A DNA stretch of 64,000 nucleotides from positions 2,294,001 to 2,358,000 of the forward strand of contig LR134353.1 of assembly GCA_900637135.1 (NCBI GenBank), read 5' to 3'. Both the position numbers and the translations under genes were made by a program. The notes beneath the pieces are model-generated. The model searched no databases and was not told the DNA's origin. It saw only the letters and a list, made by a program, of their open reading frames with translations. This document shows, in pieces, positions 53,152 through 61,520 of this stretch. The stretch comes from Mycolicibacterium flavescens. Lineage in GTDB: Bacteria > Actinomycetota > Actinomycetes > Mycobacteriales > Mycobacteriaceae. The first letter of the stretch is position 1; the number at the start of each line of letters is the position of its first letter.

Positions 53152-54078
53152 TCACCTGCTGCCGGGTCCTCCTACCTGGTCCGCATTTTCTTCGGGCTGT
53201 GGCCTGGGTGCGCAGCAGTCGTCGGCGGTGTCGGTGGTGGTGTGGCGGCGTTCGCGGCGGGTGAGGGTGGCGATCGCGGTGACGAGGATGAGGCCGAGTG
53301 CGGTGATGGCGATCGCAAGTTGGTGTCCGGTGATCCAGGCTGACACGGTGCCGACGACGCCGGTGAGTGCGCCGATGCCGGGGTGCCCGCCGAGTAGTTG
53401 TGGCAGCCAGTAAAGGAGTAGGTAGCCGCCGGAAAGGGCAAGCACGGCGCCGGTGATGCGGTTCATGTGGGGCAGCAGCCGTCGGAGGAACCGGTTGATC
53501 AGGCCGCTGGCGAATGCGGCGAATAGCGCGAGGGACAGCAGCAGGGTGGCGGAGCCGGCGGCGTAGGCGGCGAATACGACCAGGACGCCGGAGATGTTGG
53601 TGCTGGCCAGGGCTTGGGTGACGACCGCGAGCAGCACCGCGAGCGTGCAGGAGGCGGAGGCCAGTGCGTACCCGGCGCCGAAGGCCACCATGCCTCTGGG
53701 CCCCTGCCGCGGGGTGCCGGAACGGCGGGTGGGTAGCCGCAGCGGCAGGTGTCCGCCGGCGACCATGGCCAGGCCGCCCACGGCCAGGATCGCGCCGAGC
53801 GCGGCGGCCAGCCACGGGATGACACCGGTCAGGGAACGCAAGCCGAGGGCCAGTAGTAGTCCGATGGCGGTGAAGGTGCCGGCGAACCCGGCGGTCAGCG
53901 CGAGCCCGGCGCGCAGGCCACCGGCCAGCCGGGACAAAGCGCCGGGCCGCGCGTCCGCCTGGCCGTCGCCGGTGTCGACGGCGTAGGCGAGGAAGGCGGG
54001 CAGTACGGCGAAGCCGCAGGGGTTGACCGGGGCGAGCATCCCGGCGCCGAAGGCGAGCGCCAACAGCGGGCCGATCAC
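53152..54078 (-). CDS. CcdA-like cytochrome c biogenesis/thiol transporter
   Basis: 308 residues from GTG 54078, which overlaps the redoxin stop (GTGA). It has six or more membrane segments with the paired redox Cys in APVNPCGFAVLPAF and GYALASASCTLAVLL. The C-terminal tail has a CC. CcdA/DsbD proteins carry electrons from thioredoxin through the membrane. It is the intact counterpart of the frameshifted gene at 21,922-22,771. Next to merA it probably keeps mercury-handling thiols reduced; this is inference. Confidence 0.85.
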   Translation of the reverse strand: MIGPLLALAFGAGMLAPVNPCGFAVLPAFLAYAVDTGDGQADARPGALSRLAGGLRAGLALTAGFAGTFTAIGLLLALGLRSLTGVIPWLAAALGAILAVGGLAMVAGGHLPLRLPTRRSGTPRQGPRGMVAFGAGYALASASCTLAVLLAVVTQALASTNISGVLVVFAAYAAGSATLLLSLALFAAFASGLINRFLRRLLPHMNRITGAVLALSGGYLLLYWLPQLLGGHPGIGALTGVVGTVSAWITGHQLAIAITALGLILVTAIATLTRRERRHTTTDTADDCCAPRPQPEENADQVGGPGSR

Positions 54079-54665
54079 GCGCTCACCTTGGCCAGTTCGG
54101 CACGGATCTGATCGGCGGTGGGCTCGACAGCGCGGAACACCGGTTTGCCGGAGGCGTCCAGCACGACGGCGGTGGACAGCTGAGTGACCTGGTAGGCGCT
54201 GATCAGGGTGGCGTTGCTGTCGCTGGCGTAGGCAAGGCTGGTGGCCTGGTTGGCGGTGAGGAAGTCTGTGATGTCCTGCTCGGTTTCGCCGGGGCCGATG
54301 TCGACGGCGACGAAGTTCGCCTTCGTGCCGACCGCCTGCTGGACCTGGGCGAGGGTGTGGGTGGCCGGACCGCAACCGCCGCACCCGACGGAGAAGAAGA
54401 ACAGCACGCTGGGCCGCGAGCCGGGCACCGCGACCTGCACGCCCTGCAGGGTTCGGGCGGTGAACGCTCCCGCAGCGGCAGTGGTCCCGGCCTTTGCGCT
54501 GCCGTCGGCAGCGGGTGGGGACGCGGTCTGCTTGCTCGACGGGGAAAACGCCGAATACAGCACGACGGAGATCCCGACGACGGCGATAACGGTCAGCGCG
54601 ATCGTGACGAGTCGTCGACGAGAGCGCGGCGCGGCAGGTCCGGTCGGGGCGGGTGCGTCAGGCAT
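54075..54665 (-). CDS. Membrane-anchored TlpA/thioredoxin-like protein
   Basis: 196 residues. A basic N-terminus and one membrane helix (LVTIALTVIAVVGISVVLYS) lead to an extracytoplasmic redoxin domain with VLFFFSVGCGGCGPA. The CGGC pair and the strand ANFVAVDIGPGE are typical of the thioredoxin fold. Unlike the transposon copy it is anchored by a helix rather than a lipobox. It starts three bases after the MerT-like stop and overlaps CcdA; the two should be partners. Confidence 0.85.
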   Translation of the reverse strand: MPDAPAPTGPAAPRSRRRLVTIALTVIAVVGISVVLYSAFSPSSKQTASPPAADGSAKAGTTAAAGAFTARTLQGVQVAVPGSRPSVLFFFSVGCGGCGPATHTLAQVQQAVGTKANFVAVDIGPGETEQDITDFLTANQATSLAYASDSNATLISAYQVTQLSTAVVLDASGKPVFRAVEPTADQIRAELAKVSA

Positions 54666-54668
54666 GGG

Positions 54669-54986
54669 TCAGGACTCCTGGTTGGGGTGGGAGGACTCGT
54701 GTGGCCGATCGGGCTGGTCGCGGGCGGGTGGCACGGGCGGGCAGCACGAGTTGTCTCGGGTGGCGCCGTGTCGGGTGACGCGCCGGCGCGCGAACCGCGT
54801 CACCGCGGCGAGGACCACCACGACGGCGGTGCCGATGACCCAGGGGTTGCCCAGTACCGAGCCCACCGCGCCAAGGGCTCCGGCGGCGATCAGCACCGGC
54901 AGGCCGCAACACACGATGGGGACCAGGAGGAAACCGGCGGCGGCGAGCGCGGTGCGCTTGCTCTCGGAGCCGGGGTTGGTCGACAT
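54669..54986 (-). CDS. MerT-like mercuric transport protein
   Basis: 105 residues with two hydrophobic helices. The first carries vicinal Cys (VPIVCCGLPVLIAAGALG), as MerT and related proteins do, then a GNPWVIG turn and a second helix. A second CC lies in the cytoplasmic tail (NSCCPPVPP). It is predicted to pass Hg(II) inward for MerA. The family name is by motif and context. Confidence 0.72.
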   Translation of the reverse strand: MSTNPGSESKRTALAAAGFLLVPIVCCGLPVLIAAGALGAVGSVLGNPWVIGTAVVVVLAAVTRFARRRVTRHGATRDNSCCPPVPPARDQPDRPHESSHPNQES

Positions 54987-55007
54987 GGAGGCGGTCTCCT
55001 CGGCTGG

Positions 55008-55391
55008 TCAGGCGTTCGGGGCGGTGATGCGCATGCACGCGGCGAGGGCGGCGGCGTTGTCCGCGGCCAGCGAGCGCGCCAGCAGCACCAGTTCCGCGAC
55101 GCGGGGGTCGGTGACCCGGTAGTAGGCGAAGCGGCCTTGGCGGCGCAGCTGCACGTAGCCGCAGTCGGACAGGCAGGCCAAGTGACTGGACACCCGGCCC
55201 TGGGACAGGCCGATGTGCGTGACGCATTCGCCCACGGCGTGTTCCTCGTGCAGCAGGAACTCCAGCAGCCGCAGCCGGGCGGGGTCGCCGAGGGCGCGGA
55301 AGAATTTCGCCATCATCTCCACCCCGTTCGGCTCGGTGGGCAGCAGCGTGCTGCTGCGTTCGGAAGCGTCGGCCACGGTCGCCGTCCTCAC
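55008..55391 (-). CDS. ArsR/SmtB family mercury-type repressor
   Basis: 127 residues from GTG 55391. Winged helix (FFRALGDPARLRLLEFLLHE, LSQGRVSSHLACLSDCGYVQ). Cys pairs CLSDC in the recognition helix, plus GEC and a C-terminal AACMRI, recall CmtR and the ArsR-type MerR of Streptomyces mer operons. It is divergent from merA and upstream of the transport trio, so it should repress both until Hg(II) binds. Confidence 0.85.
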   Translation of the reverse strand: MRTATVADASERSSTLLPTEPNGVEMMAKFFRALGDPARLRLLEFLLHEEHAVGECVTHIGLSQGRVSSHLACLSDCGYVQLRRQGRFAYYRVTDPRVAELVLLARSLAADNAAALAACMRITAPNA

Positions 55392-55481
55392 ATCGAGTGT
55401 CTGTCGTATCCGGATGTACGAATCTTAGGTTAGCATCTATGCATCCGGGAAGACGAATATGTCAGTGGGAGGAGATCGCTG
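55392..55481. promoter_or_regulatory. Divergent mer promoter region (ArsR-controlled)
   Basis: This is the 90-base gap between the ArsR repressor and merA. CGGATG (55,411-55,416) and CATCCG (55,442-55,447) form an inverted pair around an AT-richer stretch (TACGAATCTTAGGTTAGCAT), a plausible operator overlapping the promoters. GGGAGGAG just before 55,482 is the merA ribosome binding site. Confidence 0.55.
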
Positions 55482-56867
55482 GTGCGGTACGACTTGGCGG
55501 TGATCGGTTCGGGTGGGGGTGCGTTCGCGGCGGCGATCGCGGCCCGCGGCAAGGGCAAGAGCGTGGTGATGATCGAGCGCGGCACCGTTGGCGGGACGTG
55601 CGTCAACGTCGGCTGTGTGCCGTCGAAGGCACTGCTGGCCGCGGCCGAGGCCCGCCATGTGGCGCTGGACCAGCACTTTCCGGGGATTTCCACCAGCGCG
55701 GGCCCGGTGGACGCCGCCGCGCTGATCGGTGGCAAGGACACGCTGGTGGCAGGGTTGCGGGCGGAGAAGTACGTCGACCTGGCCGCCGAGTACGGGTGGG
55801 AGATCCTGCCCGGCGAGGCCCGGTTCATCGAGGGACCGGCGCTGGAGGTGAACCTGCATGACGGCGGCCACGTCCGGGTCGAGGCCGAGCACTACCTGAT
55901 CGCCACCGGCTCCACCCCGCGTACCGACGGCCTCGACGGAGCCGACCGGGTGGACTACCTGACCTCGACCACCGCGATGGAGCAGACCGAACTGCCCGAG
56001 TCGTTGGTCGTCGTCGGCGGCGGCTACGTCGGGCTGGAGCAGGCGCAACTGTTCGCCCACCTCGGCGTCCGAGTGAGCATCGTGGGCCGATTCGCCCCGC
56101 ACACCGAACCGGAACTCGCCGGCCTGCTGGCCGGGGTGTTCGCTGACGACGGCATCGCCGTGATCGCCGAGCGCGCCACTGAGGTTGAGGCCGATGGTTC
56201 GGGCGTCGTCGTCACCGCCGGTGGGCAGCGGGTGACTGGGCAGCGGCTGCTGCTCGCGACTGGGCGGAACCCGGTCACCGCCGGGCTCAATCTCGACGCG
56301 GTGGGCGTGAAGACCGGGCATCGCGGGGAGGTGGTCGTCGACGAGTATCTGCGCACCGACAACCCGCGCGTCTGGGCGGCCGGGGACGTCACCGGGCACC
56401 CGCAGTACGTCTACGTCGCCGGGGCCCATGGCAGCGTCGTGGTCGACAACGCCTTCGGCGACGCCGGGCGCACCCTGGACTACCATCACCTGCCCGCGGT
56501 CACCTTCACCACGCCCAGTCTCGCCTCCGCCGGGCTGACCGACGTCCAAGCGGTGGAGCAGGGCTACGCCTGTAAGTGCCGGGTGCTGCCGCTGGAGTAC
56601 GTGCCGCGGGCGCTGGTCAACCGCGACACCCGCGGCGCGATCAAGCTCGTCGCCGAACAAGGCTCCGGGCGGCTGCTCGGCGCGCACGTGCTCGCCGCGG
56701 GCGCCGGGGACGTCATCGCCACCGCTGTCTATGCGCTGGCAAACCAGATGACGGTGCACGAGATGGCCGACCTGTGGTGCCCCTATCTGACGATGGCGGA
56801 GGGCATCAAACTCGCCGCCCAAACCTTCACCCGCGACGTGTCCAAACTCTCCTGCTGCGCCTCCTGA
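55482..56867 (+). CDS. merA: Mercuric reductase MerA
   Basis: 461 residues from GTG 55482. FAD motif VIGSGGGAFAAA, redox pair Cys40/Cys45 (GGTCVNVGCVPSK), NAD(P) motif VVGGGYVGLE and terminal Cys458-Cys459 (LSCCAS). No NmerA domain. Clearly homologous to the copy at 24,304-25,707 but diverged throughout, so the two were acquired separately rather than by recent duplication. It is first in the operon merA-merB-flavoprotein. Confidence 0.96.
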   Translation: MRYDLAVIGSGGGAFAAAIAARGKGKSVVMIERGTVGGTCVNVGCVPSKALLAAAEARHVALDQHFPGISTSAGPVDAAALIGGKDTLVAGLRAEKYVDLAAEYGWEILPGEARFIEGPALEVNLHDGGHVRVEAEHYLIATGSTPRTDGLDGADRVDYLTSTTAMEQTELPESLVVVGGGYVGLEQAQLFAHLGVRVSIVGRFAPHTEPELAGLLAGVFADDGIAVIAERATEVEADGSGVVVTAGGQRVTGQRLLLATGRNPVTAGLNLDAVGVKTGHRGEVVVDEYLRTDNPRVWAAGDVTGHPQYVYVAGAHGSVVVDNAFGDAGRTLDYHHLPAVTFTTPSLASAGLTDVQAVEQGYACKCRVLPLEYVPRALVNRDTRGAIKLVAEQGSGRLLGAHVLAAGAGDVIATAVYALANQMTVHEMADLWCPYLTMAEGIKLAAQTFTRDVSKLSCCAS

Positions 56868-56894
56868 AACCCTGCTCTCGGAAGGACAATCCCG

Positions 56895-57536
56895 ATGACG
56901 AATGACCTGGACACCGTGGTGTCCACTATGGATAGTGTCTTCTCCCGCCAGGACAGCCCGGCCGGATGGCTATGGCAGCCGCTGTTGCGGCAACTGGCCC
57001 GCGGCGAACCCCTCACGATTGCCGACCTCGCGGCCGCCACCGGCCGCGCCGGTGACGAGGTTGCGCAGGCGGTGGGCCGACTGCGCGACACCGAATACGA
57101 CGACGCCGGACGGATCGTCGGCTACGGCATCACGCTGCGCCCGACCCCGCACCGTTTCACCGTCGACGGCCACCAGCTCTACACCTGGTGTGCCCTGGAC
57201 ACCCTCATCTTCCCCGCCACCCTCGGCCAATCCGCCCAGGTTGAATCCCCCTGCCACAGCACCGGTGCCCCGATACGGCTCACCGTCGAGCCCGACCGAG
57301 TCAGGGATGTCGAGCCCCAGACCGCGATGGTCTCCATCGTCACGCCTGACGACTTGGTCTCCGTACGGGCTTCCTTCTGCAACCACGTGCACTTCTTCGC
57401 CGACGCCGACGCCGCGGCGCCCTGGCTCGCTGAGCACCCCGGCGGATCGGTCCTCCCAGTCGCCGACGCTTATCAACTCGGCCGGCAGCTGGACGCCGCT
57501 CAATCCGAGGAGCCCGAGCCCGGCGGGTGCTGCTGA
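56895..57536 (+). CDS. merB: Organomercurial lyase MerB
   Basis: 213 residues from ATG 56895 (GAAGGA upstream). Active residues Cys99 and Asp102 (YTWCALDTLIFP) and Cys162 (ASFCNHVHFF) are all present. It ends in GGCC. It cleaves organomercury and hands Hg(II) to MerA. It lies 27 bases after merA, on the same transcript. Confidence 0.95.
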   Translation: MTNDLDTVVSTMDSVFSRQDSPAGWLWQPLLRQLARGEPLTIADLAAATGRAGDEVAQAVGRLRDTEYDDAGRIVGYGITLRPTPHRFTVDGHQLYTWCALDTLIFPATLGQSAQVESPCHSTGAPIRLTVEPDRVRDVEPQTAMVSIVTPDDLVSVRASFCNHVHFFADADAAAPWLAEHPGGSVLPVADAYQLGRQLDAAQSEEPEPGGCC

Positions 57537-57585
57537 CGCCCACCTGCGCCGCCCGAACCGCCATCACCGAGAAGGGACAGCCACT

Positions 57586-58941
57586 GTGAGTACGGACTTC
57601 GATGTAATCGTGATCGGCGCCGGACCGGGCGGCGAGACCGCCGCCTCGCGCCTGCACGCGGGCGGACGGCGGGTCGCGTTGATCGAGCAGGAACTGATCG
57701 GCGGGGAGTGCGCCTACTGGGCGTGTATCCCGTCCAAAACCTTGCTGCGCCCACCCGAGGCCCGCGCCGAAGCCGCCCACGCGGCCGGCCTGTCCACTCC
57801 GGCGCAGAACTGGGCGGCACTGCGAGACTACCGCGACTACATGATCCGCCACCTCGACGACACAGAGCAGGTCACCGGATACGAGAAGCAGGGCGTCACG
57901 GTTATCAAGGCCACCGCAGCCCTGGTGGGCCGGGACCCGTGGCGGGTACGGGCCGGTGGCCGGGAACTCACCGCCGAGCACGTGGTGATCGCCACCGGCT
58001 CCGACGCGATCCACCCACCCATCGAGGGCCTGGACGAGGTCAGCGTATGGACCAACCGGGAAGCTACCACCCTGCGCGAGATCCCCGAGCGGATCGTGAT
58101 GATCGGCGGCAGCGCCGTCGGGATCGAACTCGGCCAATTCCTCGCTCGCATGGGCGCTCGGGTCACCCTGATCCAGCGCGGCGACCGGCTGCTGGACCGG
58201 GAAGACCCCCGTGTCGGGGACATCGTCGCCACCCACCTGCGCGCCGACGGCATCGACGTCCGTCTCGGCCGGCAGGCCACCGCCGCGCGCCGCGACGGCG
58301 CCGATACGGTGATCGACCTCGACGACGGCACCACCGTGCGCACCGACGTCGTCGTGCTCGGCACCGGACGCCGCCCCCGCACCCACGGGCTCGGCCTGGA
58401 GACTGTCGGGGTCACACCGGACCCGCGCGGCGCGCTGGAGGTCGACGAGCACTGCCGCGTCACCGCCGGCCTCTGGGCGCTCGGCGACGTCACCGGGGTC
58501 GCGCTGTTCACCCACGTCGCCATGTACCAAGGACGGGTCGTGGCCGACAACATCCTCGGCACACCCCGCCAAACCACCTACAGCGGCATCCCCCGCGTCG
58601 TGTTCGCCCAACCCGAGATCGCCGCTGTCGGCCTGACCACCGACCAAGCCCGCCAGCGTGGCCTCGACATCGCCACCACCGAACTCGACCTCGCCGACTC
58701 GATCGCGCGACCCTGGACTTACGAAACCGACCCCGACGGCACCCTCGGTCTCATCGCCGACCGCACCCAGCGGACGCTCATCGGGGCCTGGGCCATCGCA
58801 CCCCAAGCCGGGGAATGGATCCACACCGCCGCCCTCGCCATCCGCGCCCAGATCTCCATCGACACCCTGCTCGACGGCGTCGCCCAATTCCCGACCTACA
58901 CCGAGGCGTACCTCGCCGCCCTCGAACAGCTCGCCATCTAG
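57586..58941 (+). CDS. FAD/NAD(P) disulfide oxidoreductase in the mer operon
   Basis: 451 residues from GTG 57586 (AAGGGA upstream). FAD motif VIGAGPGGETAA, redox pair Cys42/Cys47 in GGECAYWACIPSK, second Rossmann motif MIGGSAVGIELGQ and the dimerisation domain. It lacks the C-terminal CC, so it is not a mercuric reductase. It belongs to the dihydrolipoamide-dehydrogenase-like class. In this operon it might regenerate a thiol cofactor such as mycothiol or a redoxin; that is inference. Confidence 0.85.
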   Translation: MSTDFDVIVIGAGPGGETAASRLHAGGRRVALIEQELIGGECAYWACIPSKTLLRPPEARAEAAHAAGLSTPAQNWAALRDYRDYMIRHLDDTEQVTGYEKQGVTVIKATAALVGRDPWRVRAGGRELTAEHVVIATGSDAIHPPIEGLDEVSVWTNREATTLREIPERIVMIGGSAVGIELGQFLARMGARVTLIQRGDRLLDREDPRVGDIVATHLRADGIDVRLGRQATAARRDGADTVIDLDDGTTVRTDVVVLGTGRRPRTHGLGLETVGVTPDPRGALEVDEHCRVTAGLWALGDVTGVALFTHVAMYQGRVVADNILGTPRQTTYSGIPRVVFAQPEIAAVGLTTDQARQRGLDIATTELDLADSIARPWTYETDPDGTLGLIADRTQRTLIGAWAIAPQAGEWIHTAALAIRAQISIDTLLDGVAQFPTYTEAYLAALEQLAI

Positions 58942-58986
58942 AAACCGCCCGGCCGCTCTCGGTGTCACAGCGTCGGTGGACGGGGG

Positions 58987-59409
58987 TCACCTCCGGGTGT
59001 GAAGCGAGATCACGTCGGGATCGTGGTGCGCCAGATGTCGGATCTGGTCCTCCAACTCCGAGTTGCGCAGGGCGAGGACCTGGATCTGGTTGGCGTAGAC
59101 CCTGATCGTCTCCTCCAGTTCCCGCACGGTGGCGGCGTGGTCGCTGGCGGTCTGTTTGCGTTCCCGCTTGAGGGCGGTGATCTCCTCGCGCAGCGCGACG
59201 AGTTCAGGTTGCTGGGCTTCTCGATTCGCTTGTGCCGCAACAACGGCGTCCTTGAACTCCGGAGGCGAGCGGTAGAACGAGTCGCGGCCCACACCGGCTT
59301 CCCGGCACAGGTTGGAGACCGTCAGCTCGCCGTCGGTCACAGTCGGCTGACCGGCGAGCAGCCGGGTCAGCGCCTGCTCCAGGCGGACTTGGGTAGCGAC
59401 GCGGGTCAC
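58987..59409 (-). CDS. DUF6262/TnpC-like transposition accessory protein
   Basis: 140 residues from GTG 59409. The N-terminal half is TetR-like HTH (TVSNLCREAGVGRDSFYRSP), the C-terminal half a coiled coil (LREEITALKRERKQTASDHA...LEETIRVYANQ). This layout is typical of the small third protein of Tn554-type elements. Its start overlaps the preceding recombinase stop (GTGA). Confidence 0.8.
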   Translation of the reverse strand: MTRVATQVRLEQALTRLLAGQPTVTDGELTVSNLCREAGVGRDSFYRSPPEFKDAVVAAQANREAQQPELVALREEITALKRERKQTASDHAATVRELEETIRVYANQIQVLALRNSELEDQIRHLAHHDPDVISLHTRR

Positions 59410-61520
59410 GCCTGCGCCTCCTCGCTGTCGAGATCACCGATGAGCTGGTCGAGCTCGGTGATGTAGCCGGTGAGCGCGACCTGCTGGAGTTTCGGGACCG
59501 GACCGGCTTTCTCGCAGGACGCCTGGAGATCCAGGGCCTGATTGCGGGCGGCGGCCAGCCGGGGCCGGTGCACTGTGGACCGTCGGGCGTTCGGACAGCG
59601 CAGGCACATGTTGTGCTGCGGAACGGGCTGCCCGACGACCTTGGCTCGCTTGACACAGACCGCGGTCGCCGCGTTGAAGAAGCAGTCGTTGAGCACGCCG
59701 GGATGCAGCGTCTTGGTGAGATGCCGAAGCATCGTCCGCAGCCGCAGCTCGTCGGACACGACGCCGGGGAGATCACCCAGCTCGCGCCGAATGCGCTGGA
59801 ACTCGGCGTTGATCCGCTCGGCCGCCCCACCGCCGGACTGGGCGCCGGTGTTCCAATCCCGGTAAAGATCCTCCACGTAGTCGAGCATGGCGACCGCCTC
59901 CTCGGCGGCGACCTCGGCGGCGAACCCAGAGGCTGAGGTCCCGGCATAGCCCTCGAACATGGTCACCTTGGCGTGGTGGTACTGCCGGGCACCGGCGACC
60001 ACACCGAAGGGCTGGTGTGCGATATGCCAGGCCAGACTCCGCCGGAACTGCCGGGTGGTGAACACCCACTGCTGTTCCCCGTCGGCGGGGACGAACGGTT
60101 CGGCCACCCCGTCGGACGATTGGGTACCGAACAGCTCGTTGACGTGGTCCCGGAAACCACCGAGGCGCTCGGTGAGCTTGTTCGCCAGCCGTGGCTTGCT
60201 GGCGGGCCAGAGCCGGTAACCGAACAGATGCGTGGGGTCGTCGTTGATCTGCAGCAGGACGTCGATCGCCTCGTGAACGGCGTCGAGCACGACCCACTCG
60301 GCCTCGTCACCGGTGAGCTTGCGGCCCTTGAAGACCCGGCCGCGCAGCTTGTAGCGGGTCCGGCCGTCAACGGCGGTGGTGGTGGTGACAGCGCAGTCCC
60401 GCGCCAGCTCCAGGACTTCCATGTCCCGAAGTCCTGACAAGTAAGCCACCAGCACCCAGCAGGCGGTGCGCAGGTGGTGCAGTTCGTCATGCAGGCTGCG
60501 GTGATTCAGCCGCCCTCGCCAGGGTCGCCCGGTGTCCGGCCACGTCGAGATCGGCGTGTCCAGACCACCCTCTTCGTAGCCGATCTCGGCGCCGATCTGC
60601 TCCATCAGCCGTGTCGGATGCCCCTGGAAGCTGTTGGTTCCGCTCATCAGGGCGACGAGAGCGGCGTTCGGGGCTTGCACGACGCCGTCGACAACCGGCG
60701 CGGTCGGGCGCTGGGCCAGGCAGTACAGCGGCAGTGCGGGAACACCTCGCCCCTCCTGACGGCGGCGGTCCAGGAACGCCTCGATCTTGGTGACAGCCTC
60801 GCCATGCCGGCACCGGCCGCCTGCTCGGGCCTGCTCCAGGTCGGCGATTTCCCGCTGGGCGGCCAGGAGGTCCCGGCTGGCGGTCTGGACGTAGAACAGG
60901 GCGGCGCGCAGCAGTGGAGCCATGATCGGCTCGGGGATGCGCGGGGTGCTGTTCTCCTCGTCCGGTCGCCGCCCGGCGACCTGGGTGGCCGGGCGGCCCT
61001 TCCAGGGCACGACGGTGAGGCGGTCCGCGGTCAGGTACGGGCTGTGCGCCTCCAGGTGCTGGATGACGCCGATCCGGACAGCCAGCGTGTTTGGCACACA
61101 GGTCTCACGCCAGACGCGTGCGGTCGCGTCCAGGTGGGATTGGCGGGCCTGCGCCAAGCGCGTCACGCCCTGCTTGCCGAGCTCGGTAAACAGTTGACGC
61201 ACGATAATGAAGTCCTTGTAGGTGTTGGTGATTTTCATCGGTCGGGCGGTCCGCGATCCGTAGGACAGCGGGACCACGCGGTGGATGCGGGAGTAGATGA
61301 ACTCCTTGGCCGTGAGCATCGCGATCTCGTCGGGCAGCTCGGTGAAGTCCAGCCGGAGGTAGCCGTTGCTGCGGGGCGCGAACGGTCGGAAATCCCAGAT
61401 GTCGTCGCTGAACCGGGGGCCGCGGCCAGTTGTCTCGGTGGTCAAGGACTCGGGCAGCACCCAGGGATCGGCCGATGGCTCCGGCGCGGCGGACGGGCGC
61501 GGTGCGGGGGCGCGGGTCAC
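59406..61520 (-). CDS. Large site-specific tyrosine recombinase (TnpB-like)
   Basis: 704 residues from GTG 61520; the longer frame upstream is a shadow of the next gene. The catalytic region has LSGLRDMEVLELARD (Arg), FRRSLAWHIAH and a Tyr in EGYAGTSA. A zinc-like CLRCPN lies near the C-terminus. Tn554-type recombinases act in sets; this is the third. It is coupled to both neighbours by GTGA overlaps. Confidence 0.8.
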   Translation of the reverse strand: MTRAPAPRPSAAPEPSADPWVLPESLTTETTGRGPRFSDDIWDFRPFAPRSNGYLRLDFTELPDEIAMLTAKEFIYSRIHRVVPLSYGSRTARPMKITNTYKDFIIVRQLFTELGKQGVTRLAQARQSHLDATARVWRETCVPNTLAVRIGVIQHLEAHSPYLTADRLTVVPWKGRPATQVAGRRPDEENSTPRIPEPIMAPLLRAALFYVQTASRDLLAAQREIADLEQARAGGRCRHGEAVTKIEAFLDRRRQEGRGVPALPLYCLAQRPTAPVVDGVVQAPNAALVALMSGTNSFQGHPTRLMEQIGAEIGYEEGGLDTPISTWPDTGRPWRGRLNHRSLHDELHHLRTACWVLVAYLSGLRDMEVLELARDCAVTTTTAVDGRTRYKLRGRVFKGRKLTGDEAEWVVLDAVHEAIDVLLQINDDPTHLFGYRLWPASKPRLANKLTERLGGFRDHVNELFGTQSSDGVAEPFVPADGEQQWVFTTRQFRRSLAWHIAHQPFGVVAGARQYHHAKVTMFEGYAGTSASGFAAEVAAEEAVAMLDYVEDLYRDWNTGAQSGGGAAERINAEFQRIRRELGDLPGVVSDELRLRTMLRHLTKTLHPGVLNDCFFNAATAVCVKRAKVVGQPVPQHNMCLRCPNARRSTVHRPRLAAARNQALDLQASCEKAGPVPKLQQVALTGYITELDQLIGDLDSEEAQA

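Noticed and set aside
52802..53413. Open frames in the gap before the second mer locus
   Set aside because: Several overlapping frames with Cys/Pro/Arg-rich composition, no start signals and no recognisable family.
57340..58968. Minus-strand frame of about 542 codons opposite the flavoprotein
   Set aside because: Antisense of a gene with clear FAD and NAD(P) motifs; no motif of its own.
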